A DNA stretch of 5,973 nucleotides from contig JAEZVQ010000173.1 of the NCBI GenBank assembly GCA_023420745.1, positions 1-5,973 on the forward strand, read 5' to 3'. Below are positions 4,852 through 5,973 of the stretch, in pieces. Source of the DNA: Actinomycetes bacterium. Its GTDB lineage: Bacteria > Actinomycetota > Actinomycetes > Actinomycetales > Actinomycetaceae. Position 1 is the stretch's first letter; every line of letters begins with the position of its first letter. Position numbers and translations under genes: made by a program. The notes beneath the pieces are model-generated. The model was not told the origin of the DNA and did not search any database. It saw nothing but the letters and a program-made list of their open reading frames with translations.

Positions 4852-5973
4852 AATCGATCCACCTCCTCGTCCACATACGCTCGATCACTGTCCGCTATCT
4901 GGCGGCGTTCGGGACGCGCGTGGTCGGGTGGCTGGACGCCCTCGACCAGCGGGTTTGACGGCCAGATGACGAGCGGCTTGTTCTCGCACTCACCATTGAC
5001 ACGACGCGGGACTGTCATCATGAATGATGACCCCACGCCGACCTCGCCATAGACCTCGATCACCCCGCGGTGCAGGGCGATATCTTCGTGGGCAATGGCA
5101 AGACCGAGCCCTGTCCCGCCCGTCGTGCGGGTGCGCGACGGGTCAGCGCGGAAGAAGCGGTCAAAAACGTGGCGCTGCGTGTCGTCATCCATGCCGATCC
5201 CCTGGTCGAGAACGCGCACGGCTACCGCCTGATCGTTGGCGCCGATGGTGATGGTCACAGGACGCGACTCCGCATGTTCCACCGCGTTGATGACGAAGTT
5301 GCGCACCACGCGCTCAATGCGAATGGCGTCGATTTCTGCGACCGGGCGCTCCCCCTCGCACTCGACATTGATCTCGACCTTGGCTTTTCGGGCGAGCATC
5401 GCTGTCGATTCGATCACCCGCGCGACGATGTCGCGCATATCCGTGTCGTCGGCGTTGAGTGTCGCCGCGTGCGAGTCGTAGCGAGAGACTTCGAGAAGGT
5501 CAGCGAGCATTGTGTCGAAACGATCCACTTGTTCGTGGAGCAGCTCTGCACTGCGCGCAAGAACATCGGGGAGTTCGCCTCTGCCCTCGTACAGCATGTC
5601 TTCTGCCATGCGTATGGTGGTCAGCGGGGTGCGCAGCTCGTGGGACACGTCGGAGACGAATCGCTGTTCCAGCTGGGATAGTTCGTCGTAGCGGGCAATC
5701 GTGTCGGACAGGGATTGCGCCATCGTATTGAACGCGTCGGCGAGCTGAGCAAGTTCGTTCTCACCGTGAGATTCGACCCGCACGTCAAGATTTCCGCGAG
5801 CGAGATCCATGGCTGCGTTCGCCGTGGTGCGCACCGGTCGCAGCATCGAATACACCAACACCATGACACCGACACCGAGGATGATGACGACGGGAATTCC
5901 AGCGAGGACGAGGGTGCGGCTAATCATCGCCACCACTGCCTGATCTTGGGCGAGGGAGTAGACGGTGTAGAGC
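4848..5973 (-). CDS. mtrB: Sensor histidine kinase MtrB (5' end outside window)
   Basis: MtrB is the membrane histidine kinase of the MtrAB system, which controls cell-wall turnover, division and osmotic response in actinobacteria. The visible 374 residues start at the end of the extracytoplasmic sensor domain (LYTVYSLAQDQAV), so the N-terminus and first membrane segment lie beyond 5973. In visible numbering: membrane segment 2 at about 21-43 and the HAMP domain about 45-92 (RPVRTTANAAMDLARGNLDV). The DHp helix carries SDVSHELRTPLTT with the phosphoacceptor histidine at residue 111 (codon 5642-5640). The ATPase domain has N-box RNFVINAVEH (224-233), G1 DQGIGMDD (256-263), F-box FDRFFRADPSR and G2 GGTGLGLAI (285-293). 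All catalytic motifs are intact. A hydrophilic tail of about 50 residues follows the ATPase domain, as in other MtrB proteins. Valine GTG at 5936 is internal, not the start. mtrA is expected immediately upstream. The stop TGA overlaps the lpqB GTG. Confidence 0.95.
   Translation of the reverse strand, partial: LYTVYSLAQDQAVVAMISRTLVLAGIPVVIILGVGVMVLVYSMLRPVRTTANAAMDLARGNLDVRVESHGENELAQLADAFNTMAQSLSDTIARYDELSQLEQRFVSDVSHELRTPLTTIRMAEDMLYEGRGELPDVLARSAELLHEQVDRFDTMLADLLEVSRYDSHAATLNADDTDMRDIVARVIESTAMLARKAKVEINVECEGERPVAEIDAIRIERVVRNFVINAVEHAESRPVTITIGANDQAVAVRVLDQGIGMDDDTQRHVFDRFFRADPSRTRTTGGTGLGLAIAHEDIALHRGVIEVYGEVGVGSSFMMTVPRRVNGECENKPLVIWPSNPLVEGVQPPDHARPERRQIADSDRAYVDEEVDRL
4861..4867 (-). 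promoter_or_regulatory. Ribosome binding site of lpqB inside the end of mtrB
   Basis: AGGAGGT on the minus strand, ten bases before GTG 4851 and within the last codons of mtrB. It supports the GTG start and, together with the four-base overlap, translational coupling of lpqB to mtrB. Confidence 0.7.

Noticed and set aside
4702..5052. Plus-strand frame across the mtrB-lpqB junction
   Set aside because: Antisense to two well-supported genes, with Arg/Ser-rich composition and no domain.
5070..5681. 203-residue plus-strand frame opposite mtrB
   Set aside because: Antisense shadow of the kinase ATPase and DHp domains; the minus strand carries all the conserved motifs.
1..5973. Mobile element, CRISPR array, tRNA/rRNA, toxin-antitoxin or defence genes
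   Set aside because: No terminal repeats, transposase, regularly spaced repeats, cloverleaf or small paired genes could be seen. The five genes and short spacers account for the whole window.

Overview
The window is a GC-rich stretch from an actinobacterium. All five recognisable genes lie on the minus strand. Reading in the direction of transcription (high to low coordinates), the order is mtrB (5' end beyond the window), lpqB, comF, hpf and secA (3' end beyond the window). MtrB and LpqB are hallmarks of Actinomycetota. The same order, with mtrA upstream of mtrB, is known from Mycobacterium tuberculosis and relatives. There an additional hypothetical gene separates lpqB from the comF-like gene; here that place holds only about 165 bases. 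Protein details hint at the Actinomycetaceae and neighbours rather than mycobacteria, but the genus cannot be fixed by reading alone.

Layout: 5973-4848 is the sensor kinase mtrB (membrane segment 2, HAMP, DHp and ATPase domains visible). It shares a 4-base GTGA overlap with lpqB (4851-3079), which encodes a lipoprotein that modulates MtrB. After a 165-base gap comes comF (2913-2167), a zinc-finger/phosphoribosyltransferase-fold protein. The next 174 bases form the hpf leader, with a likely -10 element, a CRP/GlxR-like dyad, two small hairpins and a second Shine-Dalgarno-like sequence. hpf (1992-1339) is the long-form ribosome hibernation factor. A 14-bp perfect hairpin follows its stop, and then secA (from 1213 to the window edge), the preprotein translocase ATPase.

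How the genes fit together: mtrB and lpqB look translationally coupled and act in one envelope-sensing pathway. hpf appears to have its own promoter and a long leader, as expected for a growth-state-controlled ribosome protector. secA is separated from hpf by the hairpin and probably has its own promoter. No stretch over 300 bases lacks a gene.

I see no mobile element, CRISPR array, tRNA, rRNA or undescribed multigene system. This is a conserved core locus. The parts that merit a second look are the non-coding leader of hpf, the hpf-secA hairpin, and a few unusual protein details (SecA Glu-to-Gln and a short insertion, and an Ala/Thr-rich insert in LpqB).
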